From Branchipolynoe longqiensis (lineage: Eukaryota > Annelida > Polychaeta > Phyllodocida > Polynoidae): a stretch of DNA of 64,000 bases. The notes under the pieces are model-generated. The model worked only from the letters and a program-made list of their open reading frames with translations, made no database searches and had not been told where the DNA came from. Below, piece after piece: positions 1 to 14,000 of this stretch (within the stretch, counting starts at the first letter, position 1; the number at the start of each line of letters is the position of its first letter). A program made the translations under genes and the position numbers. The stretch is from positions 89,867,989 through 89,931,988 of the forward strand of contig CM059190.1 in NCBI GenBank assembly GCA_030323885.1, written 5' to 3'.

Positions 1-108
1 TGGCATTGCATTAAAGGTAATTGCGTTAAAGGGCATTGCGTTAAAGGGCACTGCATTAAAGGGCACTGCGCTAAAGAGGCATTGCGTTAAAGGGGCATTG
101 CAGACTGG
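1..108. repeat. 16-bp tandem repeat
   Basis: About seven units of a 16-base motif (consensus near GGGCATTGCGTTAAAG). The window opens inside the array, so its true start is not seen. Confidence 0.8.
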
Positions 109-559
109 GGCATTATGTTATGTGGCATTCCAGTAACATACCAGTAAAAAGTAATGTGTGGATTAATGTGTGCATAATTGAGAACAGATTAGTATTTTAA
201 TTTAGCTGTGATTCTTCTCTGCCTCTCGTCAATGCTATTTGGAGAAGGTACATTGAGATCAGATTAGTTGCATGATTTTATATCCATGAATATGAAACCC
301 GTGGTATTTGCTCCTTTTTTTATAACTCCCCTTCCTCTCTTCAGATGGTATGCTTATATTCCCATTTCTTCCCCCATTTGTGACGGCACAATTAGATTTA
401 GCGATATTAAATCTTGGACTTACGTACTTGTTACTTCTGTAAGTCTGATTTAATCCAGTGGTGGTGGTTCTTGTTAGTGTGTAATGTAGTAACCATTTCA
501 CTAATCTATCTTCATGCTTAAAGAAACTTATCGTATTTATCATATACACAAAAAAAAGT
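109..559. other. Intron sequence, nothing recognised
   Basis: AT-rich sequence. Short open frames exist on both strands, but none has coding character or a recognisable motif. Confidence 0.5.
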
Positions 560-800
560 AAAGCTTGTTTTATTTAGTGACACCTCTAGAGCACATTGAT
601 TTATTTTGTCATATCATCGGCTATTGGAGATCAAACATATGGTCATTCTGACAATATTTCTTTGGAGGAAATCCACTGTTGCCACATAGGCTACTCTTTC
701 TGATAAGCAGTACGGGGTCTTTTATATGCACTTTCCCACAGACAGGACAGCACATACCACAGCCTTTGATGAACCAGTTGTGGACCACTGGTTGTTTATC
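560..800 (-). mobile_element. SINE-D copy, antisense, 5'-truncated
   Basis: Reverse complement of the family copies at 6370, 8500, 43683 and 59555. It shows the tail (ttatttagtgacacctctag), the 'tataaaagacccc' segment and the 'ctgtcctgtctgtggg' block, all inverted. It is one of only two SINEs in the window that run against the ferlin gene. Confidence 0.8.
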
Positions 801-1193
801 ATATAAACAAATATTCACGCAATTAAAAAAACAAACTTATATTTAGGTTAAGCATTAACCCGCGTATTCCTAGGTGTTATATAATTATCTCTAGAGTAAC
901 TATGTTAAGGATGCACTGACTGAAATGTTTTGCTTGTTCTTCTTATTTGTTCTTAAATAAACTAATTCCTTTTAATCACCCTGATTAAATAATTATCTCT
1001 TCTCTTTTCCACTTGTTTAGCTACAATAAGTAAACATTAGAGAATTGAATCTCCGCATATTGAAATCAACCTACGATATTAGATCGTTACAAAATTAATA
1101 TATGTATATATGCATAAATTAATTCGTAATAAAAATACGCAAAAATTTACACACAAAACCAAATATTGGATTTACCACGCATCTGAAACTTAG
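801..1193. other. AT-rich intron sequence
   Basis: No gene, RNA or repeat family recognised. Confidence 0.5.
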
Positions 1194-1698
1194 TACAGTA
1201 TAACCCCGTTAAACCAAACTTGAAGGGACCCTAGAAATGTGTTTGGATTAACCGATCATTGGTTTAACCGAGCTTTGGCTTTGACTTTGAGTAAGCGTGT
1301 ATTGCACATGTAATATACAATATATGTGGACATTTTGATTATTGTTTTTTAATGTATATATAGTATAACCCCGTTAAACCAAGCTCAGTTAAACCAAACG
1401 ATCGGTTAATCCAAACTTTTTTCGGCGGCCAAGCAAAATACTACCATTTATCATATAAACAAGTCGGTGGGGTCTCAGATGACCTTATAACGAAATGAAA
1501 GTTTGGTTTAACCATACCGAAGTGGCCTGGGGTCCGACAATTTTGTTTGGATTAACCAATAATTTGGATTAACCGACATTGGTTTAAGGAACTTTTTTAT
1601 ATGATAAATGGTAGTATTTTGCCGGGCCGCCGAAAAAAAAGTTTGGATTAACCGATCGTTTGGTTTAACAGAGCTTGGTTTAACGGGGTTGTACTGTA
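1194..1698. mobile_element. pogo/Tc1-like MITE with duplicated left end
   Basis: Begins TACAGTATAACCCCGTTAAA and ends with the inverted complement closing in TACTGTA. A second left end starts at 1361, and about 100 bases from there (through the 'ttcggcggcc' and 'ctaccatttatcatataaa' blocks) pair with 1590-1698. It has TA-flanked CAGTA-type ends as in pogo/Tigger relatives. No transposase is present. Two left ends imply a nested or rearranged copy. Confidence 0.75.
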
Positions 1699-1853
1699 AA
1701 AGGATCCAATGATGAATTTCGACTTCATTATTATTCATGTAAGAACTCAATCGTGGCTCATTCAACAGTCAACACCCAAACAGATAATTATGAGAAAAAA
1801 TAAAGGCAAACTCAAATTGAAATGGTGGCTAACTTTTTCCCCATTTTTGCGCC

Positions 1854-1906
1854 GTCCTGATATGACCTTAGATGTTGCCAGGACGTAAAACTTCAACAAC
1901 CAACCA
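1854..1906 (+). mobile_element. Solo SINE 3' tail
   Basis: The 'cctgatatgaccttagatgt' segment plus 'aggacgtaaaac' and a CAAC-rich end, without the SINE body. It lies 37 bases upstream of ferlin exon 1. Confidence 0.75.
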
Positions 1907-1943
1907 ATCAATCCCATTTCGCTGGTTTCCACAATGCTTGCAG

Positions 1944-2043
1944 AAGTTCCAGCGCAGGCGGAAGTTCAAACTGCACGTGGCGTTCATGAACGCGACCATG
2001 ATAAGCGCTATCGACGCGCCCATTGAGTTTGAGGTCAGCATCG
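1944..2043 (+). CDS. DYSF/MYOF-like: Ferlin exon 1 (segment before FerA)
   Basis: Acceptor 'caatgcttgcag', donor 'gtgagtac'; 100 nt, ends in phase 1. It encodes [14 protein letters not shown]... ending PIEFEVSIG, a stretch conserved in dysferlin and myoferlin just before the FerA bundle. The split Gly codon is completed by exon 2. A truncated SINE body starts about 15 bases after the donor. Confidence 0.92.
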
Positions 2044-5000
2044 GTGAGTACTTCCGGTCTCGGCATTAATAGGATAGGGAGGGACTGGTTGGCTCAGTGT
2101 CAGGATAATGTGACTGAGTGGGATATCAGGTCAGGGTGCTGGCGGCACTATAAAGTCACCATGAGTGCGCACTGTCACAAGTCGGTACCCGTCCTGATAT
2201 CACCTTAGATGTTGCTAGGACATAAAACAACAAACAAACAAACTTCCGGTCTAGTTTCTGGATAGACCAGACGGGATGGCCAAATGAGTTGAGTGTCCGT
2301 CTCCTGTTTTGGGAGATCGGGGGATCCGAACCCATAGGGTTCGTTGATTCGAACCCTGGTCGGGTCAAACCACTGACTTAATAATTGATACTTGTCGCTT
2401 CCTAGCCAGGCGTTCAGCATTTATTAGGATAGGGCAAGGACTGGTTGGCTCAGTGTCAGGATGATGTGACTGAGTGGGATATCAGGTCATGATGCTGGAA
2501 GCCTGGTCTCCCAGTGGGGCAGCACTATATATAAGGTCGCCATGAGTGTGCACTGTGTAAAGTTAGCAAGATGTTAACTTATCGAGGTGTGGAGCATAAG
2601 TGATCCTTTTATTCCACGTACGTCACACTTTACAGGTTGGTCACATGACCCATAATAGTACACTGACCAGATCTGCGTGGTTTCAAACATAAATACATTA
2701 CACACTGTCACAAGTCAATAAATACCCATCCTGATATGACCTTAGATGTAAGCAAAACCACGGCCGCATTCAGGGTACGCCTCGAAGTCTACTCCGAGTT
2801 GGCTCTGCGACGTCTTTTTGGCCAATATGCGGGTGTGCCGCAGAGATGTCTTGCTTTTCATGTAGGAGGCAAAAAGCTTCTCGAAAATGGCCACCGGATT
2901 CAATGGTTTCAGCCAATCAGAGCTGTTCCTTTCAATTGCAAATGGCTGCCCCCTATGGGGGCCCCCATTTTCGAGGCGGCCAACAGCTATATACCGTTCA
3001 GACTAGTGTGACGTCCAAAATTTCTCCATGGCGCACCCTGAACGCGGTCCTGGATGTAAAACTCCCAACAACCAACCAACCATTCATCTTCCCAGGTAAC
3101 TATGGCAACAAGCTTGATGAGTCAATCAACCCGTGCGCGTCGACAACGCAGCCGACGAATGCCGTGTTCGACGGGTGCTACTACTACTTCCTGCCCTGGG
3201 GCGACAACAAGCCATGCGTGTCGGTCGACTGCCACTGGGAGGACATCAGCTTCCGGTTGGAGGCGTTGAACCTCATCTCGCACATCGTCGAGCACCTGGA
3301 GGCGAACGTGGAGCGCGTCAGGGTCGGACTTAAGGCCAACCTGCACACTGCGGAACTGGCGCAACTCATGATTTCACTGCTCGACCAGCTAGTCACTGAC
3401 TGCAAGTACGTCACACGTGTATAGTGTGTGTATGTTTGTATGTGTGGTTGTATGTGTGGTTGTATGTGTGGTTGTGTGGTTGTATGTGAGTAGTGTGTAT
3501 GTGTGTCTGTGTGTGTATGTTTGTCTGTATGTGTATCTGTGTTTGTAGGTTTCTGTGTATGTATGTTTATCTGTGCATATGTATATCTATGTTTGTATGT
3601 GTCTGTGTATGTATGTTTATCTGTGAGTATGTGTATCTGTGTTTGTAGGTGTTTGTGTATATATGTATGTTTGTCTCTGTGTATGTGTACCTGTGTGTGT
3701 AGGTGTCTGTATGTATGTTTAGCTGTGTGTATGTGTATCTGTTTGTAGGTGTCTCTGTATGTATATTTGTGTATGTGTGTGTTTGTATGTATGTTTGGAT
3801 GTGTATGTATGTGTATCTGTGTTTGTAGGTGTCTGTGTATGTATCTGTGTCTCTGTGTATGTGTATCTGTGTTTGTAGGTTTCTGTGTATGTATGTTTAT
3901 CTGTGCGTATGTATATCTATGTTTGTATGTGTCTGTGTATGTATGTTTATCGGTGAGTATGTGTATCTGTGTTTGTAGGTGTTTGTGTATATATGTATGT
4001 TTGTCTCTGTGTATGTGTACCTGTGTGTGTAGGTGTCTGTATGTATGTTTAGCTGTGTGTATGTGTATCTGTTTGTAGGTGACTGTGTATGTATATTTGT
4101 GTATGTGTGTGTTTGTATGTATGTTTGTATGTGTATGTATGCTTGTCTGTGTGGCCTGCTCTCCCAGTTGGGGGACAGCACTATAAAAGTCATCCTGAGT
4201 GCGCACTGTCACAATAAAGTTAGTGCCCGTCCTGTTATGACCTTAGATGTGTTGCTAGGACGTAAAACAACAAACAAACAACGGTAGAAGCATGTGAGAG
4301 ATGGGTGGATAGACATTGGAGAGGACACCGACAATGATATGACTTCAGGGCTCCATCTATCTCTGAGCTGCCATTAGCGGCTGAATAGGGCTTACGTCAG
4401 CTGGAAGAGGATCTATAAGTATAAGTTAATCTGTAAGTTAAAAACAACCCGCCCGTCCGCTCGCAGTGTAGTGTTATTAATGAGATGTGAACGCTGCGAG
4501 TCCTTTATGACGACGATACTGTACCACGTGACCTCGTCACGTGAACACCCGCCGCTGGGTCCGGCTTGTTATTTATCGCTATTACATACATTAGCACATA
4601 ATTTCGAATAGACGAGATCACCGTTCCGAGTGCGCATGCGCTGAAAATGGCGTTGGCAGCAAAGCAAGGGCGTACGGCCATTGAGTTTGCCGGTATGCCT
4701 AGAGCAAAACTTTGATTTTATTCAAAATTAATAAAAATGCATAACAATTTGGGACAATCATGGATGGATGGATGCAATATAATAATATAATGAATATTTT
4801 TAAGACACAACTCTCCATAATTAAGCATTTTGATCTAAGAAATATACAATTTCAGTCACTTTACAGGCTGATGTTTACATCACCATTCGGTCCATTGATT
4901 AGACATAAGTAATTCTTGTTCTAGATAATAAAATGTCAAATGTGTCAACAAAAACTTGTTTCAAAGAAATATATAACGAATGTCTAATTAATCCTACACA

Positions 5001-8000
5001 TTTCCTAGCCCAACACATGTTATTAACCATAGGATATAAATAAAAACATGAATAAAATGAGTCAAACTGACTCTGGCTATGGCTCTAACACTAGTCTGAG
5101 TGCATAGATTGTAGATGGTATAAGATTCTAGATGGTATAAGATGTGCCGATTAGATTGATCTAAATCCAATGCTAGATAAAAGATTAACATCTTAATTTA
5201 TTAAATGCATTTTTTTTGTTGGTATTCTATGTTTCAAACAGGGGCTGAGATGAGCTTAAACTAGCACATTTCATAGCTGCACCCAGTGTCTTAGCATTAG
5301 CCATGTGCTTCACGGAGGTTTGTTTATCTTCCACGCGGCTGGAATGGCAATGTAGTCTATTGTGGTTGATTCAGCAGCGGAAGCCTGGGAACCCGCCATG
5401 TTACCAAGCAGGCCCGACGGACCCTAAATCCTGCATCCCCCCCCACCTCCCTGTGACCCACATTCGGAGCTCTAAAACGGCGAGGATCACAGTATACCAT
5501 TCCCACCCACACTCTTTTTAAAGTGGTGTTCTCTGTGGCGGAAGTGTTAGAGTGTCCGACTTTTTTCTAGGTCAGACTCCTAATCTGAGGGTCGGCGGTT
5601 CGATTCCCCGTGCCCCCAGCTCTGCCAATTTGGATTTCCACCGCTGTGTATAACTTACAGCGTCATCAAAGGCCGGTTGCTCTCATACCATGTCTATGTT
5701 GTGTGGGAGGTTAAAAATCCCTTGGGTCAGTAAAAGTGTAGGCTCGGGCTTTCTATCGACCAGCACTGGAATGAGGAAGACCAGTCATCTATGACTGAAA
5801 TTTCCCCTGGTTAAACAACTAATGGACCCCCCAAAAAAAAAAAAAAAGGCCACTTTGTGGGGGTCGGCACGGGGGGCTGCCTCCTTGGGCTCCCAGGTCC
5901 TCCCACTCCCGGCTCCCCTTGATATAGACTTACTAAATTAAATTGTACCCGTTTAAAGTTGCGTAGTCCGATGGTTTTGAATTTCTCTCATTTTCTGAGA
6001 TAAACATATTAGGTTGTTCATTATAATCTACCTTACTTTAGTTTGAAGTAATTTTTATTTTAAATCGCTAACTTTTGAGATAGTTGAAATGGAAACATGC
6101 TTAATTAATTTTGGCAAGCTTGCCAAAACTCTTATCATCATAGGTTTCTGTAGTAACAGGTTCTATTAATTGACTCGGTATCCCCTTATGTGTGACGACA
6201 AATGTTTAATAAGTGCACCAGCATCTAAGTGAGCTATGTAGAATCAAATCTAGATAATTGGTTTGGTTTTGAAAATGTTATGTTTTCATTGGACTATGCA
6301 GCTTTAATTAAACTTAAATAAACTCTTTACTTCCCACCTATGTCTCAGGCTTCCTCTGTCCGAATCACTTGGGGGAGCGGGATGAAGCTCAGGCGATAGA
6401 GTATCCACCTGTGAAGGTGTCGGTCATCCGATCGATCCTACTCAGTGGACAATTTGCAGTTTGGGTTATTTTCCATTCCAACCAGTGGTCCACAATTGGT
6501 TCATCAAAGGCTGTGGTATGTGCTGTCCTGTCTGTGGGAAAGTGCGTATAAAAGACCCCTTGCTGTTTATCGGAAAGAGTAGCCTATGTGGCAGCAGCGG
6601 GTTTCCTCTAAAGAAATATGTCAGAATGACCCTATGTTTGACGTCCAATAGCCGATGTGCTCTAGAGGCGTCGTTAAATAAAGCTTTCCTGTCCAAATCG
6701 CACGCAGGAAGCCGCTACCACCAATCATCGAGGGTCAGCACGTGCAGAACGAGCTGGATCGCCAGCTGCGCTTTTACCGAGAGTCTGAGATGGAGTTCAT
6801 CCAGAAGGCGGCGACCAAGCTGCGCGAGTCGGCCACCGACGTCAGCGAGACGCTGGGCGAGGTCGATGGCTTCCTGGCGCAGCTCAACAACCTGTCTGTC
6901 GAGGTCAGTGTCGCCATGGAAACCGGCGTCCGCACATGGGGCGTGTCTTCGGGCACGTCCACATCAATCGCCGAAATGTTTTTATTAAAAAAATTTAATT
7001 TCTTTTTATTAAAAACAATTTTTTAATTAAAAAATCTTAGTACATTTTTTTTCAAATAATAAAATTTGTTGTTGTATTTAACATCTTTTGTCTAAACTAT
7101 TGTTTGTATTAAATCTTTTTTTTCTTTTAAATAAATATTTTTAGAGTTCTACAAAGATTACTTTTTCAGACAACACCCCTCATACTTCCGCCCTTTGTTT
7201 TGGGAGATCGGGGGATCCGAACCCATGGACTTGTGGGTTCAAACCCTGGTTGAGTCAAACCAATGACTTAAAGATTTATACTTGTCGCTTCCTAGTCTGG
7301 CAAGCCACATTAATAATATAATAATAGGATAGGGCAAGGAAGGACTGGTTAGCTCAGTGTCGGGATAATGTGACTGAGTGGGATATCTGGTCATGGTGCC
7401 AGCAGCCTGATTTCCCAGTGGGCAGCACTGTGAAGTCGCCATGAGTGTGCACCGTCACAAGTCGGTACCCGTCCTGATATGACCTTAGATGTTGCTAGGA
7501 TGTAATGCAACAACAAACAAAACAAACAAATCCTCGCACACACAAAGTATCACCCACCAACAGTTTGTGTCAACAGAACATGACAGTCACTTATATTATA
7601 TAACCCATCCTGATATGACCTTAGATGTTGCTAGGACGTAATGCAACAACAAACAAAACAAACAAATCCTCGCACACACAAAGTATCACCCACCAACAGT
7701 TTGTGTCAACAGAACATGACAGTCACTTATATTATATACCCCATCCTGATATGACCTTAGATGTTGCTAGGACGCAATGCAACAACAAACAAAACAAACA
7801 AATCCTCGCACACACAAAGTATCACCCACCAACAGTTTGTGTCAAAAGAACGTGACAGTCACTTATATTATATAACCCATCCTGATATGACCTTAGATGT
7901 TGCCAGGAAGTAAAACTCCCAACAACCAACCCACTTGCATACTTCTCCATCCTCCATCCTGCAGCCCCAGAACAGTATCCCGGATGCTATTATCTGGATG

Positions 8001-11000
8001 ATAAGCGGCCAGAAGCGAATTGCCTACTTCCGGGCCCCCGCCAACTGGGTGCTGTGGTCGCCAAACCCCGACTACCGGGGCAAGTACTGCGGGCAGCTGG
8101 TGACCATTCAACTCAAGGTAGGCGATCTTTATCACTAACCCCTACTGAATTAATATTATTAACCACAGTTTATATTGTTAAGAATAATTAAAGTTGCCTA
8201 GTCCGATGGTTTTGAGTTTCTGTCATTTTTTTCTGAGACCCTAACCTGATATGACCTTAGATGTTGCCAGGTTGTAAAACTCCAACAACTAACTAATTCT
8301 TCTGAGATATATATGTTATTTGATTGCTGTAATCTATGTTAGTTTAGTTTGAAGTAACTTTTATTTTAGATGGTTAAGTTTTGAGATATTTGAAGCGCAA
8401 ACATGTCAAATTAGTTTTGGCAAGCACGATAAAATAAACTCTGACACCATAGGCTTCTACAGTAACAGGTTCTATTAAATTGACTTAGTCTGACCTTGTG
8501 GGGGAGCGGGATGTACCTCAGGCACACATTTGCAGTTTGGGCTATTTTCTGTTCCAACCAGTGGTCCACAACTGGTTCATCAAAGGCTGTGGTATGTGCT
8601 GTCCTGTCTGTGGGCAAGTGCATATAAAAAAAAACCTTGCTGCTTATCGGAAAGAGTAGCCTATGTGGCGGCAGCTGGTTTTCTGTAAAGAAATATGTCA
8701 GAATGACCATATGTTTGATGTCCAATAGCCGATGATAAAAACCAATGTGCTCTAGAGGCGTCGTTAAATAAAACAAACTAAAAAGTAGCATGTCCTTAGA
8801 ATATATGTGGCAACAAATGTTTATTAAGTGCATCAATATCTAAGTTAGATATATAGAATCAAGTCCCGATAATTGGTTTGGTTTTGGAAACGTTGATGCT
8901 TCATCGGACTATGCAGCTTTAAGTACCGTGACTTTTAGTACTTGTACTACTTTAAATACTGTGTGTGTGTGTGTGTTGCCCTCTACAGACGCGGTTCTTT
9001 GGTGAATGAAAACGAGGCTTCCTTGCCCAGCCGTCAGCCTTCTCTATGCAAGATAGCCTCAGCGTATAATATTAATATGTGTGATGTGTTCTAAAATGTT
9101 TCTATATTTTGGTATATATCTGGGAATTTACGGGGACTGATACTGAGTGGGGATGTATTGTAGGATGAAATTGACAAAGGTTGGTGTAGTTTCCGTGTAT
9201 TATACATATAATATATATATGTATATTTACATATGCTTACATATTCACATACATACACATAATGAGGCTGTCTCAAAAGGTGCTAAGTGATTTGGGACAA
9301 AACTTTGTCCATTGTAACGATCAACATACTATCTGCTTATGCATTTTCTCAGGATAAACTGATTTGTTTTTTACATGGTGTTTCATAATCCCAATAGAAT
9401 ACATATTGATTTGAAGCAAATATCCTTGTGTTTTCAGTGTAATTGTTTCTGTGCGGACCAAAAAAAAAAGCGTTATCACTTTTTGAGACCGGCTCATATA
9501 CATATTCCGTCCGATATGACCTTAGATGTTACTAGGACAAACAGCAACAAACAAACATATATACATATGTATACACATACTTTATACCCAGCCCCATAAT
9601 ATAATGTGTGATCGGTCGCGGTGGCCGAATAGGTAGAGAGCTGGCTTCCTGTGCGCAAGGTCGGGAGTTCGATTCCCGGTCGAGTCAAACTGATGACGTA
9701 CAAAATTGGTACTTGTCATTTCCTAGCCTGGTGCTCGGCTAGGATAGCTTAGGATAAGGCAAGGACAGGTTAGCTTAGTATCAGGATAATGTGACTGAGT
9801 GAGATATCGGGTCATGGTGCCGGCGGCCTGATTTCCCAGTGGGGCAGCACTATGAAGTTGCCATGAGTGCGCACTGTCACAAGTCGGTACCCGTCCTGAT
9901 ATGACCTTAGATGTTGCCAGGACGTAAAACTCCAAAACTAACTAATACAATGTGTGTGCAGACATACCAACAATGGTCCTTTTTTTTCTTTTCTTCTTTG
10001 CCTGTCACATAGCAATATGTGACAATGTTCACATAGTCGCAGCAGTATGTGCTTATGTTTATTTACTTTTAACAGTGTTTGGTAATGTTTATATACTTAT
10101 AACAGTATGTGGTGAGTGTTTGTTTTCCTTAGCACATTTGAACAAGTCATGCACTGCTTGGTCTCAGTTTGCCTACCCTTGAATGCGACGCATCGATATA
10201 ACCTCATAAAACAGGACTTGCGATGATGTCAACTAATTCAGTTTAATTTTGTGTGTACCGCCCTCCACACTCACACTACCCCCCCCCCCCCCCATCCTCC
10301 CACTCCCGACTAATTCAACGTGTTGTTGTGTTGTATGCCCACATTCCCTGCTGGGTGAACCCTGAGATGATATAGCACGGTTTGGTTCCACTGTTCCGTG
10401 CCTTACTATCCTGTAGTGAATGCAGGTGGGGTGGTCAATGGCATAGACTGGTTGGTCATTTGGACTAAACAGACAGACACCATGGGCCGACATTGATTAA
10501 TCATCTCTGATCATCCCAACCATTTTTTAGCACATGTGCAGATCATACAAACTTGTGTTGGATAAATGAATGCGCTCAGGGTGGGGGGAAATTGGGATAT
10601 CCTATTCACAGTGTCAATTTTGGCTATTTTTTGGTACAAGCAGCCATTTGCAATTGAAACGGTGATGAAAGAACAGCTCTGAATGGCCTATTCTGAAAGA
10701 GTATATCTGATTGGGTCCAGGTATAAGCTGTGATGTCATTGCTCCTGACGCCCCAAGCCAAGATATGGGGCATTGGAGTCAGATCATTTTGCACACGGCC
10801 AATTTTTTTTACGTACACCTCGGGATGTTCTATTTGAAATTCTAATGACTGGGATGAATCGAATGGTCTGGACCATGATAATCGATGATGGCCCTAGCTA
10901 CAACTGAATGACCTTCACCTTATGGTGTAGACTGGTTGGTTATCTGGACTATACAGACAGGCACCTACCTACAACTGAATGATCTTCACCTTATTGATTA

Positions 11001-14000
11001 AAGTGGTTGACTATGTGGACTATACAGACAGGTATCTACCTACAACTGAATGAAATTCACCTTATTATGTCTTATGGCATACACTGGTTGACTATCTGTA
11101 CTATACAGTTGGCGCAGATGAGTTGTCGTGGTGATGAGTTGTTGTAGTGATGAGTTGTTGCGGTGATGAATTGTCACAGTGATGAGTTGTTGCGGTGATG
11201 AATTGTCACAGTGATGAGTTGTTGCGGTGATGAGTTGTCACAGTGATGAGTTGTCTCAGTGATGAGTTGTTGCGGTGATAAATTGTCACAGTGATGAGTT
11301 GTCGCAGTGAAGAGTTGTTGCGGTGATGAGTTGTCATGGTGATGAGTTGTGGTGGTTATGAGTTGTTGTGGTGATGAGTTGTCATGGCGAGGAGTTGTTG
11401 TGGTGATGAGTTGTCACGGTGATGAGTTGTCACGGTGATGAGTTGTTGCAGTGATGAGTTGTCACAGTGATGAGTTGTTGCGGTGATGAGTTGTCACAGT
11501 GATGAGTTGGCTCAGTGATGAGTTGTTGCGGTGATGAGTTGTCACGGTGATGAGTTGTTGTGGTGATGAGTTGTCACAGTGATGAGTTGTTGTGGTGATG
11601 AGTTGTTGCAGTGATGAGTTGTCACAGTGATGAGTTGTTGCGGTGATGAGTTGTCACAGTGATGACTTGTCACAGTGATGAGTTGTCACAGTGATGAGTT
11701 GTCACGGTGATGAGTTGTCATGGTGATGAGTTGTTGCGGTGATGAGTTGTCACAGTGATGAGTTGTTGCAGTGATGAGTTGTTACAGTGATGAGTTGTCT
11801 CAGTGATGAGTTGTTGCGGTGATGAGTTGTCATGGTGATGAGTTGTCACGGTGATGAGTTGTTGCGGTGATGAGTTGTCACAGTGATGAGTTGTTGCAGT
11901 GATGAGTTGTCACAGTGATGAGTTGTCTCAGTGATGAGTTGTTGCGGTGATGAATTGTCACAGTGATGAGTTGTCACAGTGATGAGTTGTTGCAGTGAAG
12001 AGTTGTTGCGGTGATGAGTTGTCATGGTGATGAGTTGTGGTGGTTATGAGTTGTTGTGGTGATGAGTTGTCATGGCGATGAGTTGTTGTGGTGATGAGTT
12101 GTCACGGTGATGAGTTGTCACAGTGATGAGTTGTCACAGTGATGAGTTGTCACAGTGATGAGTTGTTGCGGTGATGAGTTGTCACAGTGATGAGTTGTCT
12201 CAGTGATGAGTTGTTGCGGTGATGAGTTGTCACGGATGAGTTGTTGCGGTGATGAGTTGTCACAGTGATGAGTTGTTGTGGTGATGAGTTGTCGCAGTGA
12301 TGAGTTGTCACAGTGATGAGTTGTTGCGGTGATGAGTTGTCACAGTGATGAGTTGTCTCAGTGATGAGTTGTTGCGGTGATGAGTTGTCACGGTGATGAG
12401 TTGTTGCGGTGATGAGTTGTCACAGTGATGAGTTGTTGTGGTGATGAGTTGTCGCAGTGATGAGTTGTCACAGTGATGAGTTGTTGCGGTGATGAGTTGT
12501 CACAGTGATGAGTTGTTGCGGTGATGAGTTGTCGCAGTGATGAGTTGTCACAGTGATGAGTTGTTGCGGTGATGAGTTGTCACAGTGATGAGTTGTTGCG
12601 GTGATGAGTTGTCACAGTGATGAGTTGTCGCAGTGATGAGTTGTTGCAGTGATGAGTTGTTGCCATGATGAGTTGTCATGGTGATGAGTTGTCATGGTAA
12701 TGAGTTGTCTCAGTGATGAGTTGTCGTGATGAGTTGCCACAGTGATGAGTTGTTGCAGTGATGAGTTGTTGCGGTGATGAGTTGCCACAGTGATGAGTTG
12801 TTGCGGTGATGAGTTGTCGCGGTGATGAATTTGTCCTTAAAAGCCGTCACGGGTTGGGTCTAAGGTCGCCACTAGTTGTATGTTCAGGACACCATGAAAC
12901 AATACGTTGCAAGCGACGAATTTGTAGTGACTACTCGCCTTGTGTAGCCCTAACTTTAGCACCATTACTGCATTTTGATCCCATCTGAGTGTGTGTGTTG
13001 ATATTTCATCTACTTGTAGAGCTTTCCTTTACACATTTTTGCTCAGAGATGTCACTTTCACACTTAAGGTGGATATTTCACGCTATGCCATTCTCATTCT
13101 ATATCTTTCCCAAACTAAAAGACGCATAAATAGTTAAATTGACATATGGAAGCAGAGTTTATTTCCCATAAGGATCACCTCAAGTGAAGCGAGGTTTGTT
13201 ACCAAAGGGGTTGGGAAAATACATTGTAATTGGATAAGTAAGTGAGGGACCCCCAAAAAGGCATTAGGCTCCCATTACTTTTTACTTTTAACAAAAAGAA
13301 GTGATTAATCGATTGACAATCGATATTTTCAATTCGTCAAACACTTCATCATTACATAAAGGAAATACATTTATTGGGGTGTCAATATTTATAATCTGTC
13401 AAGCACTATATCATTACAAAACAAAATTAATCGATTGGCGTGTTGATATTGTCGTAGGGGTGATGAAAATGGGAAATATTGCACCTAGAGTGGGACTCAA
13501 ACCCTCATCTCTTTGCATTCTGGGCCAGTGTGCTAACCATTACACCACCTAGGCTCCCTGATATCACCATACTACCCACACCTACCAGGCTATGTGGTTA
13601 CTTGCCTGAGAGATCAGTGCAGACCACTACACTCATCCCCCTGGAATTGTAAGTCTTTTAATGCTTACAATTACATACATACAGGCAATGTACTTACATA
13701 TACACATACACAGGGTAGGTTCAACAACTATACAGCGTGTAGCTTGTACAGGATCATGGTCATGGCAACCAGTGTTGAGGGGGTGATGAAAATGGGAAAT
13801 ATTGTGCCTAGAGCAGGACTCGAACCCACATCTCTTTGCATTCCGGGCCAGTGTGCTAACCATTACACCACCTAGGCTCCCTAATATCACCATACTACCC
13901 ACGCCTACCTGTCTATGGGGCTCCTTGACTGAGAGGTCAGTGGAGACCACTACAGTATTTTGAATCTGTTAATATTAATCGATTGATCTTCTGAATCTGT

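Larger units (their letters stand above)
8188..8921. mobile_element. MITE-1 copy interrupted by two SINE insertions
   Basis: Left end TTAAAGTTGCCTAGTCCGAT at 8188, right end atcggactatgcagctttaa at about 8902-8921. A SINE tail (8243-8300) and a SINE-D (8500-8780) are inserted inside, so the MITE is older than both. Confidence 0.8.

Noticed and set aside
3184..4212. 342-codon minus-strand ORF rich in Thr, His and Tyr
   Set aside because: It is the translation of the TG-rich minisatellite; its last part is antisense to ferlin exon 2.
9612..9700. tRNA gene from A and B boxes
   Set aside because: The tRNA-like part is fused to a repeated 270-base body and tail, occurs many times, and lacks a proper acceptor stem: it is a SINE head.
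11107..12835. CRISPR-like regular repeat array
   Set aside because: Units are contiguous 16-mers with no spacers, in clearly eukaryotic intron DNA.
13487..13880. Two minus-strand tRNA-Gln genes
   Set aside because: The anticodon arm does not fold and the sequence is a duplicated repeat; called tRNA-derived instead.
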